Positions 1-7,433 of a DNA stretch of 29,054 bases are shown piece after piece. The notes below the pieces were generated by a model. That model was not told the DNA's origin. It did not search any database and saw only the letters and a program-made list of their open reading frames with translations. Both the position numbers and the translations under genes were made by a program. The number at the start of each line of letters is the position of its first letter. The first letter of the stretch is position 1. The DNA comes from an uncultured Porphyromonadaceae bacterium (GTDB lineage Bacteria; Bacteroidota; Bacteroidia; Bacteroidales; Muribaculaceae): assembly GCA_902462525.1 (NCBI GenBank), contig CABQCA010000013.1, positions 1 to 29,054 on the forward strand, written 5' to 3'.

Positions 1-35
1 ATACAGAAAGCTTTAATAACCTGAATTCTTAAATA

Positions 36-67
36 GCCTGTCTGCTTGTCTGCCCGTCAGCCTAAAA
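36..67 (-). repeat. Intergenic repeat family C, copy 1
   Basis: Read on the minus strand this contains GGCTGACGGGCAGACA followed by AGCAGACAGGC. It is nearly the same as 9022-9061 on the plus strand, and a shortened version follows the glmM-like gene at about 10529-10548. It is built from short CTGACGGG and CAGACA(A/T)GC units, lies outside genes and has no reading frame of its own. Its function is unknown. Confidence 0.6.
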
Positions 68-79
68 TATAATTTCTTA

Positions 80-235
80 ATGAAAAGTGTTTTTCTTGCA
101 GCGTCCGCTCTGTCATGCCTCTCCCTTCTTGCAGCCGATGCTCCCGCCGCGCCCGGTTATCCCATCACGCCGGTGCCTTTCACTTTTCACCATTCACTTT
201 ACCGCAAAATCACTTTTGCGGTCGCCGATCCCTGA
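80..235 (+). pseudogene. 5' remnant of a probable GH127 (DUF1680) glycosidase gene
   Basis: A 51-codon frame starts ATG AAA AGT and encodes a clean lipid-free signal peptide (MKSVFLAASALSCLSLLAAD) followed by PGYPITPVPFT. The YPI(T/Q/S)PVPFT string right after the signal peptide is, as I know the family, the usual start of mature GH127/DUF1680 beta-L-arabinofuranosidases, where it continues into a D-x-FW-x-P segment. Here the similarity stops at the repeat TTTCACTTTTCACC (178-200), and the frame runs on for only 16 unrelated residues to a TGA. It therefore looks like a gene cut off after about 35 codons when repeat DNA or the neighbouring GH13 gene's 3' end was joined to it. The frame overlaps the last codons of the convergent GH13 gene. 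The family assignment rests on about nine residues plus their position, so it is moderate. Confidence 0.5.
178..200 (+). repeat. Intergenic repeat family D (TTTCACTTTTCAC), copy 1
   Basis: TTTCACTTTTCACC plus a further TTCAC unit. The 13-base core recurs at 14617-14629 in front of the TPM gene, and an inverted version occurs at 14525-14547. Here it sits exactly where the GH127-like remnant loses similarity, so it marks the junction. Confidence 0.5.
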
Positions 236-2916
236 CGGCGGATATAGAGGCCGTGCGAGGGATTATCGATGCGTACACCCTGAAGATTGTAGTACTCGGC
301 GGGAGCGTCGGTGGTGTCGATCACGGGGTCGTCGATGCCGCTGATGTCGTCGGTGGTGTAGACAGCGAAGCAGTTCGGAGGAACCGACACTGTGAGATTC
401 CGGCTCTTGACTGCGATTTCGGGTGCGAAGCCCGGCGATGCGCAGTGCAGGCGCAGGCGGTCGACGCTCAGGCGTGGAATGTAGATTCTGACATCGATGG
501 GATCGCCAGTTGCAGCCGGATTAATGAAGGCGAGGATATATTTCTCGCCGTCGTCGATGCGGATAGAATTCTGGGTCGTGAAGTCGGCCGAGAAGGTTGG
601 CGAGAAAGATGCGTCCGGACCGAAGAGCGCCGGATAGTCGCGGCGAAGCTGGATTATGGAGGCATAGGTGTCTTTCAGCGCGGCTTTATCCGGATCGTCG
701 AGCCAGTTCCAGTCCACTATTTTGGGGTCGGTGTTGTTGCCGCCGTCGGCGTTTTTGGTTGTCTGGCTATTGCCGAGTTCGCCGAACATCCACACCATCT
801 TCGGGCCGGGCGTCAGGAGCATCTGCACGGCCAGCGAACCGAGGCGGCGGTAGCTGTCGGGGCTTTCGTTCTTTACTGCGGCCACGCCGTAGGCGGCATT
901 TTTGAAGCCCATGCGTTGTTCGTCGTGGCTCTCGGCATAGCTGACGGTGGAGTAGGCCGGGCGCTTGTCGGCTGTGGAGAGGAAGCGCAGCAGGCTGCTG
1001 TTGTTCGGGTAGCCCATTGTGTACTGGCACGACGATTCGTTGATGTTGGCCCACTGCAGTTCGCCATCCTCGGCCATGGCTGTTTCCTCGCGGTCGCCGG
1101 CGAGATTTTCGTTGATGTGAATTCCGTTCGGTTTCACCGATGTTATTACTGCGTGGAGGCGTTTCATGCGGTCGATACGGCTCTGGTTGTACTGGTCGGT
1201 GCCTCCGGCGGCGGCATAACTGTCGTTGTCGCCGAGACCTTTCACGAGGTCGAAGCGGAAACCGTCGACATTGTAGGCGCGCATCCAGTATTCAAGGGCA
1301 TCGGTCCATTGCTGCTGCACCAGCTCGTTGCCCTGGTTCCAGTCGTTGAGCACGCTGTAGTCGTGGGGGGCTGTGGCATTGTAGAAGGGGTTGGACGCCG
1401 CCGGGTACATCATGTACCACGGGTGCAGTCCGTCGCTCTGGTTGAATACTATGTCGAGAATCACGGCAATACCCTGGCGGTGACATTCGTCGATGAAGTC
1501 CTTGTAGTCGGTCGGTGAACCGTAGGCCTTGTCGGGGGCCATATAGAAGTTGGTGTTGTAGCCCCAGGAATTGTTTCCGTTGAATTCCATGATTGGCATC
1601 AGCTCCACGGCATTGAATCCCAGCGATTTGATGTATGGAATTTTTTCGATGGCCTTGCGCACGGTGCCGTTGCCGTCGGCTACGCCGTTGTTTCCGGTGA
1701 AGTCGCGGAAAAGCATCTCGTAAATTATCAGGTCGCGGTGCTCGGGAATGTCGAAGGCGGCGAAGTCATAGTTGTCGATGTCGCCGCGGTAGACAGCCAG
1801 CATCACGCCTGTCACCTTGTCGAGAGGATATTTCGGCATGTCGGGCCATACATCGGGAGCGATGTATCCGTCGTTGTAGCAGTCGAGAATAAGGTGGGCG
1901 TAGGGGTCGGCCACGCGGTAGTGTCCGTCGACCACATAATAGTACGGATACCACTGGTCGTCGGCGAGGCCGCTGACGGTGATCCAGAAGTAGCTGTTGC
2001 CCTTGTATTCGCATCGCTTCATCTGGTTGCGTTCGTAGTAGCCGTAGTCGTCCCACGAAGGCACAAGCATCACCGAACTTTTGCCCGGTGCGGCGAGACA
2101 AAAGGTTACGGTGCCGTCGGCGTTCTTCACGGCGCCCATACGGGGCACACCGCCGGGATAGTCCTCAACCTGTGATGGCTTGGGATAGGCGATGTTGATG
2201 GCTTCGGTGCGGGTCTCGCCGCCGGCGACGGCTGTGGCGGTGACGTTGTAGTCGCCTTCGGAGCCGAAGTTATACTGTGCGGTGAGTGTGCGTACGGCAC
2301 TCACCGATGCTATGGGCGTGCCGTTGACGGCGATGCTCAGATCAGCGTCCTGCGATGCCGTGAGGGTGAAGCCTATGGTGGCCGGGGCTGAAAGGACTGT
2401 GTTTGCGGCGTCGCATGTGAATTCAATCTGGAAGCCGTCCTCTGCCACCGGAACGCGTATGTCGGAGCCGTCGGCGGTCTTGCCTTCCTTACGGCCGTCG
2501 GCGGTGCGGAACACAATTACGATTTCGCGCACTGTTTCGTCGGCATCGGTGATTCCGAAGTAGTCGCGGATACTGCCCACTGCGAGGGTGTAGGTGTTTG
2601 TAGCAGTGCGTGTGAGGCGGTTTTTGGCTGTGTTGGCAGCCTGGTCGTTGCCCGACGCGGGCCACGGAGTCACCACATGACGCCAGTCGCCTGGACCGGT
2701 GCTTTTCGATGTTATGACGCCGATATGGGCATATACGTCGAAGCCGTTGCCGAGGTTCGCAAGGCCTTTGTTGCCCAGCGGTGAGTCGGCATGGTAGGTG
2801 AGCACGATGTCGCGGCTCGACTGCTGCAATGGCGCAGGCGATGTCGTGACAAGCTGCGCCGAGGTGCCGACAACGGCAAACAACAGCGCCAGAATAGTAA
2901 GATAGAAGTTTTTCAT
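199..2916 (-). CDS. Secreted GH13 alpha-amylase/pullulanase-type glycosidase with C-terminal NLQGVR tail
   Basis: A 905-residue exported alpha-glucan hydrolase (starch or glycogen type substrates). The start at 2916 gives a signal peptide (MKNFYLTILALLFAVVGTSA). An in-frame ATG at 3006 is rejected because a -7 box (2984-2991) lies between the two. Residues 20-160 form a beta-rich N-terminal domain, about 165-245 an Ig-like segment, and about 258-345 a CBM48-like domain (FCLAAPGKSSVMLVPSWDD). The GH13 barrel follows at about 390-770: region I DIVFNQ (488-493, with Q where H is usual), region II GFRFD with nucleophile D556, region III INEN with acid/base E603, and region IV SHDEQ with D665. A small C-terminal beta domain leads to the tail YYNLQGVRIDNPSHGLYI (875-892), which the neighbouring Big_2 protein also carries. 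No SusC/SusD genes are in view, so this is not an obvious utilization-locus member here. The exact linkage specificity cannot be read from the sequence. Confidence 0.9.
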   Translation of the reverse strand: MKNFYLTILALLFAVVGTSAQLVTTSPAPLQQSSRDIVLTYHADSPLGNKGLANLGNGFDVYAHIGVITSKSTGPGDWRHVVTPWPASGNDQAANTAKNRLTRTATNTYTLAVGSIRDYFGITDADETVREIVIVFRTADGRKEGKTADGSDIRVPVAEDGFQIEFTCDAANTVLSAPATIGFTLTASQDADLSIAVNGTPIASVSAVRTLTAQYNFGSEGDYNVTATAVAGGETRTEAINIAYPKPSQVEDYPGGVPRMGAVKNADGTVTFCLAAPGKSSVMLVPSWDDYGYYERNQMKRCEYKGNSYFWITVSGLADDQWYPYYYVVDGHYRVADPYAHLILDCYNDGYIAPDVWPDMPKYPLDKVTGVMLAVYRGDIDNYDFAAFDIPEHRDLIIYEMLFRDFTGNNGVADGNGTVRKAIEKIPYIKSLGFNAVELMPIMEFNGNNSWGYNTNFYMAPDKAYGSPTDYKDFIDECHRQGIAVILDIVFNQSDGLHPWYMMYPAASNPFYNATAPHDYSVLNDWNQGNELVQQQWTDALEYWMRAYNVDGFRFDLVKGLGDNDSYAAAGGTDQYNQSRIDRMKRLHAVITSVKPNGIHINENLAGDREETAMAEDGELQWANINESSCQYTMGYPNNSSLLRFLSTADKRPAYSTVSYAESHDEQRMGFKNAAYGVAAVKNESPDSYRRLGSLAVQMLLTPGPKMVWMFGELGNSQTTKNADGGNNTDPKIVDWNWLDDPDKAALKDTYASIIQLRRDYPALFGPDASFSPTFSADFTTQNSIRIDDGEKYILAFINPAATGDPIDVRIYIPRLSVDRLRLHCASPGFAPEIAVKSRNLTVSVPPNCFAVYTTDDISGIDDPVIDTTDAPAEYYNLQGVRIDNPSHGLYIRRQGSATAKVILR

Positions 2917-2983
2917 TAGCGGTAAAATGCTGTGAGTAAGTATGATATTGGAGCGTCGGCGAACGTGCCGGACGATGTATCTG

Positions 2984-2991
2984 CAAATGTA
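2984..2991 (-). promoter_or_regulatory. -7 promoter box TACATTTG for the GH13 gene
   Basis: TACATTTG on the minus strand fits the Bacteroidota consensus TAnnTTTG. A transcript from about 2977 would have a leader of about 60 bases before the ATG at 2916. No good -33 TTTG is visible at the usual spacing. Confidence 0.5.
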
Positions 2992-3039
2992 ACAAATAAT
3001 TGCCAATTTTCGGCGAAAACCGCCGCAAAAAACAATAGT

Positions 3040-3124
3040 ATGGAGAGGCGGTTTCCAAAATCGCCGGCCTCAAGTCAAATATGCTCTCCCTCGCAAAGCC
3101 GGCGGTTGGAAACCGCCTCTCCAT
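3040..3124. repeat. Palindromic repeat family A, copy A1 (85 bp)
   Basis: Perfect 18-base terminal inverted repeats (ATGGAGAGGCGGTTTCCA at 3040-3057 and its complement at 3107-3124) enclose GCCGGC-rich inner arms and a CTCGCAAAGCC core. A2 (7282-7368) is the same element with a diverged centre. A3 (10612-10691) and a half copy (13065-13083) are degraded members. There is no reading frame, so it is a non-autonomous, MITE- or REP-like element. Confidence 0.85.
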
Positions 3125-3132
3125 GCGGGTAT

Positions 3133-3161
3133 AAAAAAAGCTGCCGTGAGGCAGCTTTTTT
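3133..3161 (-). terminator. Rho-independent terminator of the Big_2 gene (bidirectional shape)
   Basis: AAAAAAAGCTGCC / GGCAGCTTTTTT with a four-base loop (GTGA on the plus strand). It lies 20 bases past the Big_2 stop codon and has T-runs on both strands. Confidence 0.85.
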
Positions 3162-3180
3162 ATTGGAAGAGAGTGGTGTA

Positions 3181-6100
3181 TCAGCGGATGATGACCTTGG
3201 TGGCTTTGTTGCCCTGACGCTTGATGTAGAGACCGGGTGCGGGGTTCTCTACGCGTACGCCCTGAAGGTTGAAGTACTCGGCGTCGTCGGCTCCGTCGAC
3301 TGTTACGTCTTCGATACCGCTCATCTTGCTTACGATTACCTTGCAGGTGGCTTCGCCGCCGCAGTTGGCTGCGGTGATGGTGGCGGTGCCTTCGGCAACT
3401 GCTGTTACGAGACCTTCGGCGTCAACAGTTGCGATAGCTTCGTCGCTGCTGCTCCATATGGTCTTGGCGTTGGGTTTGATGTGGTCGCCGCTTACGGCGG
3501 CGGTGAGCTGCTTGGTCTCGCCGGCTGCGAGTTCGGCTTCATCGGCATCGAGTTCTACGGTAGCTTGTGCGTAGCAGATAACCTTAACCTGCCAGATAGG
3601 CAGACCGTACTGGCGGTCGGGGCTGTTGAAGCGTACGGATTCAACACCTGTCTCTGCATCGGCTGCGTCGGGAGTCCATGTGTTGCCCTTGATGCTGCCC
3701 TTGTCGGCTGTGGTGGTCGAGTTGAGGCCGCCGCGGTTGCCGCCTGTGCTTGCAGTAACACCGATGATGCTTGCCTGAGGACCTGCGATGAATTCGTAGT
3801 AGCTGCCTGCATTGGGAATGGGCAGACCCTGAATGGTGGCGTTCGAGAAGAACATGTTCACGAACAGGCTCTTGGCGGTGAAGTCGGTCACGTCGCCCGA
3901 TTCGGGGAATCCGTACTTGGCTTCCCAGCCGGATGCCTTGTAGTCGAAGCTATATACGCCTTCGCCGTAGGGGAGAACGGTGAATGTCAGAGATGCTTCC
4001 ATCTTGCTGTACTTCGAGTCGGCGGGAGGAGTCATCACAACTTTGATAGTCACGTCACCGGCCTTGCCTGTGAAAGTAATAGTTTCTACGCTCTTGAAGT
4101 AAGAGTTGTCGCCTGGAGCAACGGTAGCGATTTCAGGATCGGAAGTGGTGTATTCATATTTGTAAGCATCGTCGCTTGCAATATCCCAGTCGCCTTCACC
4201 GCCGGGGAGCTTAACTTCTGCCCAGACAGTGTAGGAACCCTGGCAGGGAGAAACTTTGGTGTTGTCGATGGCTTCGCTGTAGGGCGAGAGCATGAGAGTG
4301 GGTTCTGTATAATCTTTTACGGTAACGGGGATTTCAACTTTGACTTCGGGATCTGCGGTGAGGTAAGCTACCAGAGTGGCCGTACCGGCTTTTTCGAACG
4401 AAACTTCGCAGTTGTAGGATGCATATGTGCTGCCGGGCTTGTAGGTGTAAAGTTTTACAACGCCTGCGGGTTCGGAATTCTGCATCTCGATTGTCACTGC
4501 CTGACCTGCGGGAACGGTCGGGAAGAGTATACGCGGAGTGTTGTCGCCGAGATAAGCTTCGATAGAGGTCACTTCTTCACCGTTTTTGTCGGTAGCCTTG
4601 ATGGAGGCGCCGGCTTTGACGGTTACTGTGCAGGAGGCTTCGCCGCCGCAGTTGGCTGCGGTGATGATGGCTGTACCTTCGGCAACGCCGGTTACGACGC
4701 CGTTTTCGTCAACGGTTGCAACCTTTTCGTCGCTGCTGGTCCATACGGTCTTGGCGTTGGGGTTGATGTGGTCGCCGGTTACAGTGGCCTTGAGCTGCGT
4801 GGTCTTGCCGGTTTCGACAGAAGCTTCGGTAGCGTCGAGAGCAACGGTAGCCTGTGCGTAGCAGATAAGCTTAACGTCCCAGTATGACATGTTGTACTGA
4901 ATGTCGGGGCTGTTGAAGCGAACAGACTGTACACCGTACTGAGCGTCGGCTTCGGCGGGAGTCCATGTGTTGCCGCTGAGGGTACCGTTATCGACTGTAG
5001 TGGTCGAGTTGATGTCGCCGCGGCCACCTGATGTGCGGGCTGTGACGCCGACGATGCCGGCCTGAGGGCCTGCGATGAATTCATAGTAGCTGCCTGCGAG
5101 GGGGAGAGCGCTGCCTTGTACGCGGCCGTTGGAGAAGAACATGTCGACGAAGTTGCTCTTGGCTGTGAAGTCGGTGAAATCGCCTTCTTCGGGGAATCCG
5201 TAAGCGGCCTGCCAGCCGTCAGTGTAGTAGTTGAATGTGTAGGAGCCTTCGCCGTAGGGAAGGACAGTGTAAGTCGTTGTGGCTTCCATCGGGCCGTAGA
5301 CGCCGCCTTCGGGAGGTGTCATCACAACCTTTATGGTTGCAGTGCCGGCTTTGCCGGTGAATTTGACGGTAGCGGTGCTCTTGTAGCGGCCTTCGCCGGT
5401 GTAATCTACATAAGCTACTTCGGGGTTGGAGCTTGAGTAAGCGTAGCTGTAGGTTTTGTCGCGGAGGACGGTGCGGTCATCGCTGCCGCCGACTTTCTTG
5501 ACAACAGCAAAGATGGAGTAGTCGCCCTGACAGGGAGCCACGGCTTCCTGATCGATAGCGTTGTTCGAGGGCTTGATAATCAGTGTGGGTTCTGCATAGT
5601 CCTTGACGGTGACGGGAATTTCAACTTTCACCGTCGGGTCGCTTACCAAGGATGCCACGAGTGTTCCGGTGCCTGCTTTCGACGGCGACACTTCGCAGTT
5701 GTAGTATGCCCAGTATTGGCTGGGTTCGTAGGAGTAGAACGATACGAAGTCGGCGGGATCGGCGTTCTGCAGTTCAATCTTCACTGCCTCGCCTTCGGGG
5801 ACGGTCCGGAAGAGAACACGGGCTGCGTTGTCGCCAAGATACATTTCGACAGCTGTGACAGCTTTTCCGTAGTTGTCAATGGGATAGATGCCGGCAGCGA
5901 TGTTTTCTTTGACGGTGACTGTGCATTCGGCTTTGGCGCCGTCGATAGCTGCGGTAATTGTGGCTGTGCCGGCTGCGACTGCGGTAACCACACCGTTTTC
6001 AACAGTGGCGACTGCGGGGTCGGAGCTGCTCCATGTGATGGCTGCATCTGCCGGGTTGGCGGTAGCTGTGAGGGTTGCGTTTTCGCCAACCTTAAGGTCA

Positions 6101-6903
6101 AGAGATGTTTTGTCGAGTTTCACTGATTTTACCTCGGGAGCTTCGGGCATGTCGGCCGGAAGAATTATCTTGACTATATTTACAGTCACATAACCGCACT
6201 GAATGATGAGATTCTTGCTGTAGGTGTTCAGTTCGGCCATGGTGCTTTCTGTGAGGTGCAGAATGCTGACGCCTTCGTTTTCAGTGACTACCGGATTCGA
6301 GAACTGGCACCATGTGTACTGATTGTCGGCATCGCCCTGATGCAGGAAGTCTACATAGTAGCTTTGTCCTTCAATACCTTTGTATTCCACCTGCACGCCA
6401 CCTCCGACAACACCGCCGGCGGCTACGATCTGGTCGTATGTCACTTCGACAGAACCTGAAGCCTGATTGATGGTCACGGGGTCTTTCATCACGATAGTGG
6501 GATCGACCGGGCCCGAAGGAGTACGGTAACGGATTTCGGTAGCTGTCACGCCGTTGCCCATAAGACCGAAGCCTTCGTTTTTGAGACGTGTGAGGTCCTC
6601 TTCGGTGATAGGACCGAAAGACTTGACTGTGGAGCCGGCTGTAACTGCTCCCGAGCTGCCCCACGACAGGTTACCCCAGTTGCCGGGGATAACACCGAGG
6701 GAATAGTAAGATGCGCTTGCATCTAAAGTGTAGTGGACAACGATTTCGCCTCCAACTTCGAAGTTCTGGCAAAGCGCTTTGTCTACTTTGGGTACCATGG
6801 ACCACTCAAGGGCCTGAGAGCCTTTCCACAGAACAGTTTCTGCCGCTGTGCCCGACCATGCAAGGCCGATGATTGCTACGAGCGCGAGTAGAAATTTTTT
6901 CAT
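3181..6903 (-). CDS. Secreted multi-domain Ig-like (Big_2) surface protein with internal tandem duplication
   Basis: 1240 residues with signal peptide MKKFLLALVAIIGLAWSGTAA. Residues 22-250 form a unique N-terminal beta region. Three Big_2 (bacterial Ig-like group 2) domains lie at about 255-332, 683-763 and 1113-1192, each with the TWSSSD-x-x-VATV core, a G-V/L-VT-x-V turn and a GTA-x-ITAA strand. Between them sits a large module present twice: residues 342-765 and 768-1192 are about 426 residues apart and match through YLGDN, NCEVS, VEIPVTVKDY, FTGKAG, VVMTPP, LPYGEG, GSYYEFIAGPQA, GNTWTP and DHI-x-PNAKT. The C-terminus EYFNLQGVRVENPAPGLYI (1209-1227) copies the tail of the neighbouring GH13 protein. 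No catalytic motif is recognised; adhesion or glycan binding is a guess. The gene has its own promoter and terminator, so it is monocistronic. Confidence 0.85.
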   Translation of the reverse strand: MKKFLLALVAIIGLAWSGTAAETVLWKGSQALEWSMVPKVDKALCQNFEVGGEIVVHYTLDASASYYSLGVIPGNWGNLSWGSSGAVTAGSTVKSFGPITEEDLTRLKNEGFGLMGNGVTATEIRYRTPSGPVDPTIVMKDPVTINQASGSVEVTYDQIVAAGGVVGGGVQVEYKGIEGQSYYVDFLHQGDADNQYTWCQFSNPVVTENEGVSILHLTESTMAELNTYSKNLIIQCGYVTVNIVKIILPADMPEAPEVKSVKLDKTSLDLKVGENATLTATANPADAAITWSSSDPAVATVENGVVTAVAAGTATITAAIDGAKAECTVTVKENIAAGIYPIDNYGKAVTAVEMYLGDNAARVLFRTVPEGEAVKIELQNADPADFVSFYSYEPSQYWAYYNCEVSPSKAGTGTLVASLVSDPTVKVEIPVTVKDYAEPTLIIKPSNNAIDQEAVAPCQGDYSIFAVVKKVGGSDDRTVLRDKTYSYAYSSSNPEVAYVDYTGEGRYKSTATVKFTGKAGTATIKVVMTPPEGGVYGPMEATTTYTVLPYGEGSYTFNYYTDGWQAAYGFPEEGDFTDFTAKSNFVDMFFSNGRVQGSALPLAGSYYEFIAGPQAGIVGVTARTSGGRGDINSTTTVDNGTLSGNTWTPAEADAQYGVQSVRFNSPDIQYNMSYWDVKLICYAQATVALDATEASVETGKTTQLKATVTGDHINPNAKTVWTSSDEKVATVDENGVVTGVAEGTAIITAANCGGEASCTVTVKAGASIKATDKNGEEVTSIEAYLGDNTPRILFPTVPAGQAVTIEMQNSEPAGVVKLYTYKPGSTYASYNCEVSFEKAGTATLVAYLTADPEVKVEIPVTVKDYTEPTLMLSPYSEAIDNTKVSPCQGSYTVWAEVKLPGGEGDWDIASDDAYKYEYTTSDPEIATVAPGDNSYFKSVETITFTGKAGDVTIKVVMTPPADSKYSKMEASLTFTVLPYGEGVYSFDYKASGWEAKYGFPESGDVTDFTAKSLFVNMFFSNATIQGLPIPNAGSYYEFIAGPQASIIGVTASTGGNRGGLNSTTTADKGSIKGNTWTPDAADAETGVESVRFNSPDRQYGLPIWQVKVICYAQATVELDADEAELAAGETKQLTAAVSGDHIKPNAKTIWSSSDEAIATVDAEGLVTAVAEGTATITAANCGGEATCKVIVSKMSGIEDVTVDGADDAEYFNLQGVRVENPAPGLYIKRQGNKATKVIIR
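3328..5880 (-). repeat. Intragenic tandem duplication (two units of about 1.28 kb)
   Basis: Unit 1 is about 5880-4610 and unit 2 about 4605-3328, with the same order of protein motifs throughout. Both units end in a Big_2 domain, so the exchange unit is (module + Big_2). Protein divergence between units is substantial, which argues for an old duplication rather than a recent or assembly-made one. Confidence 0.85.
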
Positions 6904-7281
6904 GATGTGAAATTTATGGTTAATAATAAAAGAGAATTGTCGAGATGAGTTGGTGTCACAAAAGTAGACCTTTAATTAGGGATAGTTGCGAAATTTCACA
7001 TTTGTTAACACGTATCGAATCGTAATAAATGGTGTATATTTTGTTCAGTTGGTGCTGTAGTTTGATGTAAATAATGGATTGTGAGGAGATAAGAGCTGCC
7101 TTGTGGCATGACTGATGCAACATTTGTGTATCGGCGGTGCTGTGTAATAGAATGTTAACAAAAATTGCGAAATTTTAATTGAGATGTTAAATCAGCCATG
7201 GATATAATGTTTCCAAAACAGGTATAAAATGTTAATAAAGTCATTGAGTGTGTCCGTCAGCTGCACAGAATGATAAAAACT
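6904..7281. other. Non-coding gap upstream of the Big_2 gene
   Basis: This AT-rich stretch has no credible gene. It holds the Big_2 promoter (6959-6966). Two similar strings, TTGCGAAATTT near 6987 and ATTGCGAAATTTT near 7165, each lie close to a GTTAACA (near 7005 and 7153). They might be paired regulatory sites, but this is weak. Confidence 0.4.
6959..6966 (-). promoter_or_regulatory. -7 promoter box TACTTTTG for the Big_2 gene
   Basis: TACTTTTG on the minus strand matches TAnnTTTG. The predicted leader is about 50 bases before the ATG at 6903. The upstream -33 region has only a partial match (TTTCG). Confidence 0.55.
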
Positions 7282-7368
7282 ATGGAGCGGCGGTTTCCAA
7301 CCGCCGGCCTCCAGATAAGATAAATATCCTTTCTCGCAAAAGCCGGCGGTTGGAAACCGCCGCTCCAT
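7282..7368. repeat. Palindromic repeat family A, copy A2 (87 bp, 27-base perfect arms)
   Basis: The arms 7282-7308 and 7342-7368 are exact inverse complements over 27 bases (starting ATGGAGCGGCGGTTTCCAA). The short AT-rich core keeps CTCGCAAA as in A1. It lies between the divergent Big_2 and nrnA promoters, about 50 bases before the nrnA -7 box, so as RNA or cruciform DNA it would separate the two units. Confidence 0.88.
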
Positions 7369-7421
7369 TAAAAAGAATATTAAATAATGATGGTCTGTGT
7401 GGTAGTTGATAAGATTATTCG

Positions 7422-7429
7422 TATCTTTG
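7422..7429 (+). promoter_or_regulatory. -7 promoter box TATCTTTG, four bases before nrnA ATG
   Basis: TATCTTTG then CGCA then ATG. With transcription starting a few bases past the box, the message would begin at or next to the start codon (leaderless). The same four-base gap recurs before umuD and before the gene at 18432. Confidence 0.6.
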
Positions 7430-7433
7430 CGCA

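Noticed and set aside
115..1518. 467-codon open frame on the plus strand, antisense to the GH13 gene
   Set aside because: It mirrors the codon phase of the GH13 gene, is rich in V, A, G, H and C with no family motifs, and has no promoter. It is a shadow frame.
2917..3006. 30-residue N-terminal extension of the GH13 protein
   Set aside because: It would start upstream of the -7 box TACATTTG (2984-2991), and the internal M gives a proper signal peptide.
3040..3124. Family A repeats as a CRISPR array or tandem direct repeat
   Set aside because: Copies are kilobases apart and internally palindromic, with no spacer-repeat periodicity and no cas genes.
2932..4887. 651-codon plus-strand frame running through repeat A1 and the Big_2 gene
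   Set aside because: It crosses a palindromic repeat and a terminator and mirrors the duplicated Big_2 sequence; low-complexity G/C/F-rich protein with no domain.
3328..5880. Big_2 duplication as an assembly artefact
   Set aside because: The two units differ at many residues and bases throughout, which an artefactual copy would not.
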